DNA from: Phycisphaerales bacterium
GTDB lineage: Bacteria; Planctomycetota; Phycisphaerae; UBA1845; Fen-1342
Direction: 5' to 3'
NCBI GenBank assembly: GCA_016716475.1
Contig: JADJWG010000004.1
Span: 372,001-436,000, forward strand
Length of the DNA stretch: 64,000 bases
Of this stretch, positions 28,664 to 35,996 are shown in pieces. The notes under the pieces were generated by a model, which had not been told where the DNA came from, did not search any database, and saw only the letters and a program-made list of their open reading frames with translations. Made by a program: the position numbers and the translations under genes. Position 1 is the first letter of the stretch, and the number at the start of each line of letters is the position of its first letter.

Positions 28664-30184
28664 TTGGGGAGCGGCGGCGTCCTGCCGGCACATTCTGCGA
28701 AACGCCTGGTGACGGTGCGGCCGGTCGCGGGGACCGAGGCGGCCGGGATGAGCCGGGTGGATTTCGGGTATGATTCGGGTTGGCGGCGGGTGCGGAAGAC
28801 CGTGACGCCGTGGGACGAACAGGCGAGCGGCTGGGCGGGTGCCCCGTCGCTGGATCGCCGGTTCCTCTGGTCGGGGTGGCGCATGCTGCTGGAGTTCGAC
28901 ATGCCGGCCGGCGGGCCGGAAGACGTGATTCGCAAGTTCACCTGGGGCCTGGACCTCGCGGGCCTGAATGGCGCCGTGAACTCGCTCGAATCGGCGGGGA
29001 CGATCGGCGGGCTGCTGGCCGTGCGGGAGTACGACGTGAGCGGCGCGCCCCAGCCCGACGATCCGGCCGATTACGTCTACCTGTACGACTCGCTGGGCAA
29101 CGTCGGGCAGGTGGTGGACTGGTCGCATACGCCATCCGACCCGGAAGGCGCCATCGTGGCCCACTACGAGTACGACCCCTACGGCGGCGTGACCAAGGCC
29201 CAGGGCGACTACGCCGCCGACAACGCCTGGCGCTTCAGCACGAAGCAGTGGGACGACGAGACGGGACTGGGGTACTGGGGATTCCGGTACTACGACGCCG
29301 TGATCGGGAGGTGGATGTCGAGGGATCCGATCGGCGAACGCGGAGGACTGAATTTCTATCTGTATGGCGCGGGCAACCCCAGCGCCTATATCGATGGCCT
29401 GGGTCTGTATATTCTCGTCAATGCGCGTGACTCGGTGAAGGTTGTCTCCCTAGATCTTGAGTGGGTACACGTGTCATGGGTTGCCCATGCCAATGATGAC
29501 TACTCGATGAGCGATGGAGAGGATTTAGTAGAGAGCTTCGAGTGCTGCGACTGCGTCCTCGTTTGGGTGCATGGGTATAATACCAATCTTGAGCAGGCGC
29601 GAGATAGTTTTGCAAGTGCCGAGTCCGCCTATCAGGGCGCTCGCGGCAAATGCAAGGTATATGGGTTTGCGTGGCGCGGGGATTTCTCGCCAATTCAGTT
29701 TAGGCGCTCCATGCGGTCCGCCGACATCACCGCCACTGGCGCCTTTGCGAGATTCATCAAGGATCTGCAGAATGCCTGCCCTAGTACGCGACTTCACATC
29801 GCGTCCCACAGCCTAGGAGCGAGAGTGGTGTTGGGAGCGCTTCAGGACGGCGTGTCGGGAATTGACCAAGTCATTCTCACATCCGCCGCGGTATCGAATT
29901 CCGTGTTCGAGAGTGGCGGCGAGTTCGAAGACGCGCCGCTGAGTGCCAATAAGACCATCATCGCGTTCAACAGGATGGACGAGGTGCTCCGCACCCCTTA
30001 TCAACTCAGCCAACTTCATGCTGCACTCGGACAGACGAGTGTAAGGGCTGCCGATCGCGTCCCGCATGCAAGCAGGCTGGCTGAGTTCGACGTCACGAGG
30101 GAATGGCAAACTCACCACGGCGGGGTTTACAAATCGCCGCAGAATGCCCATTTTTGGCGCCACGTCGCGCCCCGAATCAAATAA
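28664..30184 (+). CDS. Rhs core fragment with alpha/beta-hydrolase tip
   Basis: The 506-residue frame lacks the N-terminal YD repeats of a full Rhs protein. Recognisable sequence begins near 28703 (RLVTVRPVAGTE) and the TTG start has no ribosome site, so it looks 5'-truncated. Residues about 115-245 form the Rhs-associated core (HYEYDPYGGV, WRFSTKQWDDETGLGYWGFRYYD, RWMSRDPIGERGGLNFYLYG). After it comes a different tip of about 250 residues. This tip resembles a DUF900-type alpha/beta hydrolase: VWVHGYNTN, nucleophile elbow IASHSLGAR, a later Asp (FNRMDEVL) and His (QTHHGGV). The tip is AT-richer than the core, the usual sign of a swapped toxin cassette. Confidence 0.75.
   Translation: MGSGGVLPAHSAKRLVTVRPVAGTEAAGMSRVDFGYDSGWRRVRKTVTPWDEQASGWAGAPSLDRRFLWSGWRMLLEFDMPAGGPEDVIRKFTWGLDLAGLNGAVNSLESAGTIGGLLAVREYDVSGAPQPDDPADYVYLYDSLGNVGQVVDWSHTPSDPEGAIVAHYEYDPYGGVTKAQGDYAADNAWRFSTKQWDDETGLGYWGFRYYDAVIGRWMSRDPIGERGGLNFYLYGAGNPSAYIDGLGLYILVNARDSVKVVSLDLEWVHVSWVAHANDDYSMSDGEDLVESFECCDCVLVWVHGYNTNLEQARDSFASAESAYQGARGKCKVYGFAWRGDFSPIQFRRSMRSADITATGAFARFIKDLQNACPSTRLHIASHSLGARVVLGALQDGVSGIDQVILTSAAVSNSVFESGGEFEDAPLSANKTIIAFNRMDEVLRTPYQLSQLHAALGQTSVRAADRVPHASRLAEFDVTREWQTHHGGVYKSPQNAHFWRHVAPRIK
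28703..28894 (+). repeat. Direct repeat A, copy 1 (second copy 34120-34311)
   Basis: 192 bp of Rhs YD-repeat DNA is closely repeated without indels at 34120-34311, from CGCCTGGTGACGG to CATGCTGCTGGAG. Differences are scattered single bases. It gives a substrate for recombination across the island. Confidence 0.85.
28997..29355 (+). repeat. Direct repeat B, copy 1 (second copy 31059-31417)
   Basis: About 359 bp covering the Rhs core (from GGGACGATCGGCGGGCTG to just past GGCGAACG) recurs at 31059-31417 with a constant offset of 2062 bp and no gaps. Sequence on both sides diverges abruptly, as expected when the conserved core is shared and the tips are exchanged. Confidence 0.85.
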
Positions 30185-30424
30185 CGCTGCCTGCGGTAAT
30201 GGAAGGAGATTTACTACTGAAGCAGGAATGGGATTTCAGATCGAAGTGCGCGTCAGAGAGCGGCGGTGCACCCGTTTCTGTAATCGGGTGCTCCACTAAT
30301 GCCCGACAGTGAGCGTGAGCGACCCGGTAGCTGCGGCTAGGCGGTACGGCCGTGCATCGGTGCAGTCGTGATGCGTCGTACTTGTATTCATGCGGGATAG
30401 CAACACTGGTTGAGAGCGTACGCA

Positions 30425-30961
30425 ATGTCATATCATCCAGACTCAAGGCTGCTGATCATCGGTACGATCGGGTTGGCTGTATGCGCCGCGCTTCTCATGT
30501 ATGGTACATGGTACGTCCAGAGGACAGTTGTCGAGGATCACACGTATAGGGTTGTGCACCTCCTAGGACGCGACATCGTTGCTGCCTGCCCAGCATTCAT
30601 CATCGATGAAGAGGGATCGGAGCTGGTGTGGTTCGGCCTGACGTATGCTGACGCAGGTGAGTTTTTGGAAAAGTACAACGCAGATCCCGGAAGGTGGCCA
30701 TTCTCAGTGGTTGCCGCATTGGCACCCGACGAGCGATTTCGGATCATGGCACTCGAGCGACATTCATCGGAATTTTGGGGGGAGGGCTACCGCGTGAAGT
30801 TGAGAATTGAGTCTGGCTCGTACCGTGGGCGCGTGTTCATCATTGGCGCGCGTGTTATCCTGAGCGATGCAGGCTCGGGATTTGTGCTCCGCGAGTTTCT
30901 TCGCTTTGTCGATCTACCTGCAGCGGCAGGGAAACCGGCGGATACGGCGGGCGACCACTGA
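30425..30961 (+). CDS. Small membrane-anchored protein, candidate immunity gene
   Basis: The 178-residue protein has an N-terminal membrane helix (about residues 8-30, LLIIGTIGLAVCAALLMYG) and a soluble domain of about 145 residues with no recognised family. I prefer ATG 30425 to the TTG at 30410. It is AT-richer than the genome and sits directly after the hydrolase-tipped Rhs fragment, where a cognate immunity gene normally lies. The role is inferred from position only. The 240 bp before it show no gene. Confidence 0.55.
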   Translation: MSYHPDSRLLIIGTIGLAVCAALLMYGTWYVQRTVVEDHTYRVVHLLGRDIVAACPAFIIDEEGSELVWFGLTYADAGEFLEKYNADPGRWPFSVVAALAPDERFRIMALERHSSEFWGEGYRVKLRIESGSYRGRVFIIGARVILSDAGSGFVLREFLRFVDLPAAAGKPADTAGDH

Positions 30962-30983
30962 GTGAGATGGGTTAGGGTGCTTT

Positions 30984-32141
30984 GTGGAGATGGGCTGGCT
31001 GCGCCGAAGTTCGACATGCGGGGGGTGCCGGGTATCGGCTGCGCTCTTCGAGCAGGCCGGGACGATCGGCGGGCTGCTGGCCGTGCGCGTGTGCGACGTG
31101 AGCGGCGCTCCCGAGCCCGACGACCCGGTGGATTACGTCTACCTGTATGACGCGCTGGGCAACGTCGGCCAGGTGGTGGACTGGTCGCACGATGCCCAGC
31201 AGCCCGGCGCCGCTCTCGCCGCCCGCTACGAGTACGACCCCTACGGCGGCGTGACGAAGGCCGACGGCGACTACGCGGCCCACAACGCCTGGCGCTTCAG
31301 CACGAAGCAGTGGGACGACGAGACCGGGCTGGGGTGGTGGGGGAAGCGGTACTACGACGGCTTGATTGGGAGGTGGATGTCGTGGGACCCAATTGGGGAA
31401 CGAGGCGGATTGAACCTCTACGCGTTCGCGCGAAACGCTCCTCTGGATTATGTAGTTGCGATAGGGCTCACTGATCGCCGTGACGGCGCTCGCGTGCTCG
31501 GTACGAAGGGCTTAGGATCGCTCTACGACACAACTGGCGGGCCCTCCGGGGGGGTAGACAGTCGGGTGAGCAGACGGCAAGAGTTTCAGGCGAGGCTAGC
31601 GCGCATACGGAGCCGGCATCGCAACACCTGCTACTACTCTTCGGCAATCGCCCCGATCGTCGATCGACTCGAACAGGGTCTTGCTAACGTGCGTGCGTTT
31701 GGTGCTTCAAGCAGGTCTACCGCCATGGGGACATATAGGCATTGGGGCAACAAGCTTGGCGTAGATCCGTATGGCGCTGATGATTTTGTTATCGTGCACG
31801 AACTTGCGCATGCATACGTTCACCTGGAATTCGGCGGCACCACACCCGAGGAGCGGCTTGACGAAGGCATTGCGCACATGGTCGAAGCGTGGTTCACAGC
31901 TTTCAATCGGTGGGGAGGCTTGCTTGAGCGCGCATTCGAGGAGGATATTTGCCCAAGTGGCGCAATACTCCAGAAGGGGTGGAGCGGTCTTTGGATGGCT
32001 CTCAATGGAGAGGTTGCATGTGGATGGAATGCCGGTGGGGTGTGGCAACTCAACAATATTGACCTACGCAATGCACAGGAGGCTATCTCAAAACCTCTGA
32101 AAGCAAGAGAAGCGTACAGGTCATATGCAAGAAGCCGCTGA
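30984..32141 (+). CDS. Rhs core fragment with HEXXH tip, 3' end cut by an IS
   Basis: The frame starts abruptly; similarity to Rhs begins at about 31059. The core (YVYLYDALGNVGQ, YEYDPYGGVTKA, WRFSTKQWDDETGLGWWGKRYYD, DPIGERGGLNLY) ends near 31420. A new tip of about 215 residues follows, containing VIVHELAHAYVH and a downstream DEGIAHMVE. This gives an HEXXH zinc site with a possible third Glu ligand, so a metallopeptidase-type toxin is likely. The last 20 codons (from 32080) come from the IS. The original 3' end continues at 32911-33108. Confidence 0.75.
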   Translation: MEMGWLRRSSTCGGCRVSAALFEQAGTIGGLLAVRVCDVSGAPEPDDPVDYVYLYDALGNVGQVVDWSHDAQQPGAALAARYEYDPYGGVTKADGDYAAHNAWRFSTKQWDDETGLGWWGKRYYDGLIGRWMSWDPIGERGGLNLYAFARNAPLDYVVAIGLTDRRDGARVLGTKGLGSLYDTTGGPSGGVDSRVSRRQEFQARLARIRSRHRNTCYYSSAIAPIVDRLEQGLANVRAFGASSRSTAMGTYRHWGNKLGVDPYGADDFVIVHELAHAYVHLEFGGTTPEERLDEGIAHMVEAWFTAFNRWGGLLERAFEEDICPSGAILQKGWSGLWMALNGEVACGWNAGGVWQLNNIDLRNAQEAISKPLKAREAYRSYARSR

Positions 32142-32910
32142 ACAGGCAGCTCGACTTCTCCCAACGGATGCAGAGCCGACGGTAGTTCTGGATCCAGGAG
32201 ATCGTCCGCTCCACCGTCCAGCGCCGCTTGGCGCGCTGCAGCGGCCGGCGGTCCTGTGTCACATTCTCCGGCTTGCGGTTGCCGCGATGCGGCGCGATCA
32301 TTTCCATGCCGCGCTGTGCGAGCTCTTCGTCGAGCTTGTCGCTGTCGTACGCCTTGTCGCCGATCACGCGCGGCGGCGTCTCGCGCGTCAGCACGAAGTC
32401 GAACAGCCGCCTGCACGCAGCGGCTCTCGTGGGCGTCCGCCAGCGCGGTATCGATCGCCACCGGCAACCCGCGAGCATCGACCAGAACCATGATTTTCAC
32501 GCCTTTTCCGAGGTGGCCGCGCCCGATCCCATCACCGCCGCCCCGGGCCTTGGCGAAGGTGCCGTCGATGAAGCATTCGTACACGCGGTACGCGCCGCGC
32601 CGTTCGACCAGGCGTCCGGCGGCCCGCATGGCCTGCTCAAAGAGCCCTTCGCGCGTCCAGCCGCTGGAACCAACGGTGCACCGTGGCCCGCGCGCCGAAC
32701 TCGCGCGGCAGGTCCTTCCACTTCGCGCCGTTGTCCAGCATCCAGAAGATGCCGCGCAGCGTCCGCCGCTTGTCCGCGACGGGCCGGCCGCCCTTCGGAC
32801 TCTTCGGCCGATCCGGAATCCTGTCCGCCAGCCAATCCAATTGCTCATTCGTGAGTGTCAACATGCATCATTGTACAAAGTCAACAGGTGTCCCGGTTTT
32901 GAGATAGCCT
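32080..32910 (-). mobile_element. IS5-family-like insertion sequence, 831 bp
   Basis: The ends are perfect 16-bp inverted repeats: AGGCTATCTCAAAACC at 32080-32095 and GGTTTTGAGATAGCCT at 32895-32910. They are flanked by a 4-bp target duplication CAGG (32076-32079 and 32911-32914). The size, a single transposase on the minus strand with an N-terminal DUF4096-like part and a later DDE-type part, and the overlapping-frame arrangement fit the IS5 family, IS427-like group. It is inserted in the tip of the second Rhs fragment. Confidence 0.85.
32083..32864 (-). pseudogene. IS5-family transposase in three frames
   Basis: The protein starts MLTLTNEQLDWLADRIPD (32864). It continues to VHRWFQRLD in the first frame, shifts near 32655 to a frame with CFIDGTFAKARGGGDGIGRG, and shifts again near 32415 to a frame with VIGDKAYDSDKLDEELAQRG and KRRWTVERTISWIQNYRRL, ending at 32083. 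IS427-type elements use one programmed frameshift between two ORFs; the second shift, an apparent extra base near 32412-32418, should inactivate it. A sequencing error cannot be excluded. Confidence 0.75.
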
Positions 32911-33108
32911 CAGGTCTTTTTCTCCTTCTCGGTGTCGTGTCACGAGTTGGCGGTATGCTACAACAATCGATTAGCTGCCAGGGGTTGTGACTGCCCCATA
33001 TTTACGTGCGAGACCCTTCCGCGACGACAGGAGGGTGGGATAGACACTCGTTCAGGCACTGTTGTTGGAAGGGGTGGCGCCTTCGAACTGTATTGGGGTT
33101 GGGAATGA
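32911..33108 (+). pseudogene. Displaced 3' end of the HEXXH Rhs tip
   Basis: If the IS and one CAGG copy are removed, the reading frame of the 30984 gene runs from CAG 32076 into CAG 32911. It stays open for 65 codons to a TGA at 33106-33108. The restored tail is Cys-rich (about five Cys in its first 45 residues), which could suit an extracellular toxin domain. The short 33109-33196 remainder holds nothing evident. Confidence 0.6.
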
Positions 33109-33196
33109 TGGATTAATCGTAGTTTGGCTGTCTCGCATTGCGCGGGCATGCGAACAGGGTTCTACTGAACATGCGCAACCGTTTTTGCGGTGAACC

Positions 33197-33805
33197 GTGG
33201 TGATAACGTACAGCAGGCATAGGTATCATCGGGCGCAATGGCTGCACGGCGGAAGACTTGTAGCATTGTGTGGCATTGCGGTTCCGCTTTCTGTGGCTCT
33301 TGTGGCCGAATGTGGCTATGTCGAGTTGCGGGAGATACAGATACCAATGGGAGAGGTCCGCGTAACCAGAGCGGTGGGGCTATACCCTCGCTCCGGCACG
33401 TTGTGGAGGCGATCAACGATTCACTCTACTGCTGTATCCGAGCACCTTGTCGCTGCTGGTGTTGCAGATTCCGTGGGAAGCGATAAATGGGTGTTGGTGG
33501 ATGCGCGGCGCGGACTCTTTTTTGCGCGTACGGTTTACACGGGACCAGGGCGCCATGCGTGGCCTAATGTCTCGAACGACGATATTGGGCGCTTCTTGAG
33601 CGGTGTTTACCTTTGCGATGGTCGTGAGTCGCTAGATAAATGGAGCGCATTCTTGTTTGGACGAGTGGGCGCGCCATTCGCGTTTTATCACGACCTGGAG
33701 ATTGAGGAGTATCCTCGAGACTGGACGAACTTGGACGACTTTAGGGAATGGTGGTTGCTCAAGAGGAGAGACTTTGAGGCATTCATTGAGAACATGCCCC
33801 CATAA
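33197..33805 (+). CDS. Small membrane-anchored protein, candidate immunity gene
   Basis: The 202-residue frame (GTG start, uncertain) has an N-terminal hydrophobic segment (about residues 20-38, RLVALCGIAVPLSVALVAE) and a soluble domain ending with acidic/aromatic sequence (DWTNLDDFREWWLLKRRDFEAF). No family is recognised. It is AT-rich and lies after the reconstructed end of the HEXXH-tipped Rhs gene, so it may be that toxin's immunity gene. Its topology resembles the 30425 protein, though sequence similarity is not evident. Confidence 0.5.
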   Translation: MVITYSRHRYHRAQWLHGGRLVALCGIAVPLSVALVAECGYVELREIQIPMGEVRVTRAVGLYPRSGTLWRRSTIHSTAVSEHLVAAGVADSVGSDKWVLVDARRGLFFARTVYTGPGRHAWPNVSNDDIGRFLSGVYLCDGRESLDKWSAFLFGRVGAPFAFYHDLEIEEYPRDWTNLDDFREWWLLKRRDFEAFIENMPP

Positions 33806-34344
33806 GCAACGGCATTCTTACCGGTGGCTCCCCGGGCAAGGCGAAGTACTATCATGATGAAGACGGCAACCTGACCATGATGTCACTCGCGGGCGACATG
33901 AACTGCGACGGGGTGGTGAACTTCGCCGACCTGACGCTCTTCATCCGGGCGATCAAGTATTTTGCCGGCACGGAGACCTGGCCCTTCGACTGCCCGGCTC
34001 TCAACGGCGATCTGAACGGCGACGGTGTCGTGGACTTCGCGGACCAGTCGATGTTTATCGCTGGCATTACGGCCGGGTGGACCGGGCCGTCGGCGGCCTA
34101 TGATTGGGATGCCGAGAACCGCCTGGTGACGGTGCGGCCGATCGCGGGGACGGAGGTGGCCGGGATGAGTCGGGTGGATTTCGTATACGATTCGGCTTGG
34201 CGGCGGGTGCGGAAGACCGTGACGCCGTGGGACGAGCAGACGAGCAACTGGGCGGGTGCGCCGTCGCTGGATCGGAAGTTCCTGTGGTCCGGCTGGCGCA
34301 TGCTGCTGGAGACGGACGTGCTGGCGAGCGGCGGGGGAAACTGA
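33806..34344 (+). pseudogene. Rhs/YD-repeat fragment with an inserted dockerin pair
   Basis: The frame is open from 33806 with NGILTGGSPGKAKYYHDEDGNLT, a YD repeat. It then contains two dockerin-like calcium loops (DMNCDGVVNFADLTLFI, then DLNGDGVVDFADQSMFI) at about 33895-34080, and returns to Rhs sequence YDWDAENRLVTVRP. It stops at 34344 after WRMLLETDVLASGGGN, where the related copy at 28703 continues. It lacks a start, the core and a tip, so it is a remnant. A local ORF could begin at ATG 33877. Confidence 0.7.
34120..34311 (+). repeat. Direct repeat A, copy 2
   Basis: This is the partner of 28703-28894 in the same orientation. It ends exactly where the Rhs fragment loses its frame. Confidence 0.85.
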
Positions 34345-34405
34345 GCACGGCCAGACTCTCATTGCAGCGGGTAGATGTATTGGGGCGGGTCATCCACAGG
34401 CGGGT

Positions 34406-35569
34406 TTATTCATCGGACCCTTCGAACACCAACTGGAAGCCGGCGAAATCCCACAGATCGATGTCACCGTCGAAATCGAAGTCAAAGAGCTCGACGCACA
34501 TGCCATCGACCGGCTCGTCCAATCCCGCAAGGCATAACGCCAGCGCCTCGAAGTCCGCGAAATTCACCAGCCCATCGCCGTTCCAGTCGCCCATGATCGG
34601 GTTGGGATCAGATCCTGCGCCGTATTCCCACGTCTCGCCACTCCACACGCCACCGCCGACATGTCCACCGAACAGCACCGTGACGTTCCTGTCACTGTCA
34701 AAGGCCATGGCGTGATCGTTCCGTGGACCTGGGCCGCCCGTCCCCAGTTCCGACCAGGTCGTGCCGTCCCACCCCCATGTGTCTCCTACTAAGTCTGTCG
34801 TGAACCCGCCGAACAAAATGGCAACGCCGCGGCTTGCGTCCCAGCACATGGCGTGAAAACGTCTGGGGCTCGGGCCAGTCGTTGCACGTTGCAGCCAAGT
34901 TGTGCCGTTCCACTCCCATGTTTGACCGCTATTCACCCCGCCATCGGATCCACCGAACAGGACGGTGACGAAGCGATTGCCGTCATAAGCCATCCCGTGA
35001 GCGAACAGCCCCGGCGGCCCTGTATTGGAGCGCCAAGTCCAGGTGCTGCCGTTCCATTCCCATGTCTCGCGGCTCCAATCACTACCTCCGAACATGACGG
35101 TGCGACCTCTGTTCTGGTCGTATGCCATTGCCATCCTGTATCTTGCCGTAGGGCCGTTGCTTGTACGAAACGTCCAATTGTTTCCGTTCCATTCCCAGGT
35201 ATCACGGAATACGACGTTGCTGAAAAAGTCTCTCCCACCAAATAGGACGACGCGGCCTCGAACACTATCATAGGCCATGGCGTGCTCCCCACGCGGAGCC
35301 GGGCCCGTTGCTGCCCGCTGGCTCCACGATTGACCGTCCCACTCCCAGGTATCGCCGAAATAGCTGGTACCGTCGAACCCTCCGAACAACACGGTTACGC
35401 CCCGACCGCTGTCGTACGCCATCGCGTGAAGTCTGCGCGGGCTGGGCCCGGCCACGCTCCTGAGCTGCCACACCAGGGTATCGGCCAAGGTAGGAGCGAG
35501 GTCTGTGGTCAGCACCACGACCATGCTGATGCCCAACAGAAGATTCGGCGTAATCCCACGAGACTTCAT
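34406..35569 (-). CDS. Secreted Kelch-like propeller protein with dockerin-like end
   Basis: The 387-residue protein from ATG 35569 (GAGGAGAACCG upstream) has a signal peptide ending near TLADT. It has about six Kelch-type repeats (HAMAYDSxRGxxVLFGG...DTWEWDGxxW...GPxPR), enough for one beta propeller at about residues 30-310. The C-terminal part is dockerin-like: DWNGDGLVNFADFEALALCL and a second DFDFDGDIDLWDFAGF. The dockerin suggests anchoring or complex formation at the cell surface. Ligand unknown. Confidence 0.88.
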   Translation of the reverse strand: MKSRGITPNLLLGISMVVVLTTDLAPTLADTLVWQLRSVAGPSPRRLHAMAYDSGRGVTVLFGGFDGTSYFGDTWEWDGQSWSQRAATGPAPRGEHAMAYDSVRGRVVLFGGRDFFSNVVFRDTWEWNGNNWTFRTSNGPTARYRMAMAYDQNRGRTVMFGGSDWSRETWEWNGSTWTWRSNTGPPGLFAHGMAYDGNRFVTVLFGGSDGGVNSGQTWEWNGTTWLQRATTGPSPRRFHAMCWDASRGVAILFGGFTTDLVGDTWGWDGTTWSELGTGGPGPRNDHAMAFDSDRNVTVLFGGHVGGGVWSGETWEYGAGSDPNPIMGDWNGDGLVNFADFEALALCLAGLDEPVDGMCVELFDFDFDGDIDLWDFAGFQLVFEGSDE

Positions 35570-35996
35570 CGGTTCTCCTCCAGACAGAGCGTGCGAGACC
35601 GTACCGACGTCCACGCTGGGCGCCGACATTCATTGGCCCAGCCCAGGAGATGCCTTGAAGATGCATTTCAGCTTGCTGCGGCCCTATACAGATTGGAGGC
35701 GTTGTGGGGGCTGGGAGCGCAACGCAGAAATCCTCCGGCTCCGTCCGATCCCACACGGCCGAGTTCCCGCTGAGTCCCCGGCCGTGTCGAGCGCAGCCGG
35801 CGAGACGACGACGTTCCCCACGTTGTGGGAACCCGCGCGACCATCACCCTGGCCGGCGCGACCTTGGCCCGCCGTTTCTCGCCGGCGTACACCACCGCCG
35901 GGGCGCTGTCACCAGTCAGCCGGGTGTCTGCGACTTACTTGAATGCGCGTGTAAACGGTATCGTGATCTGACGGGTACCCCCCCCGTCGTACGGCC
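35570..35996. other. Non-coding gap
   Basis: About 430 bp between the Kelch gene start and the HD-GYP-like gene stop. No frame here has coding character and no clear promoter or hairpin was seen. Confidence 0.4.
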
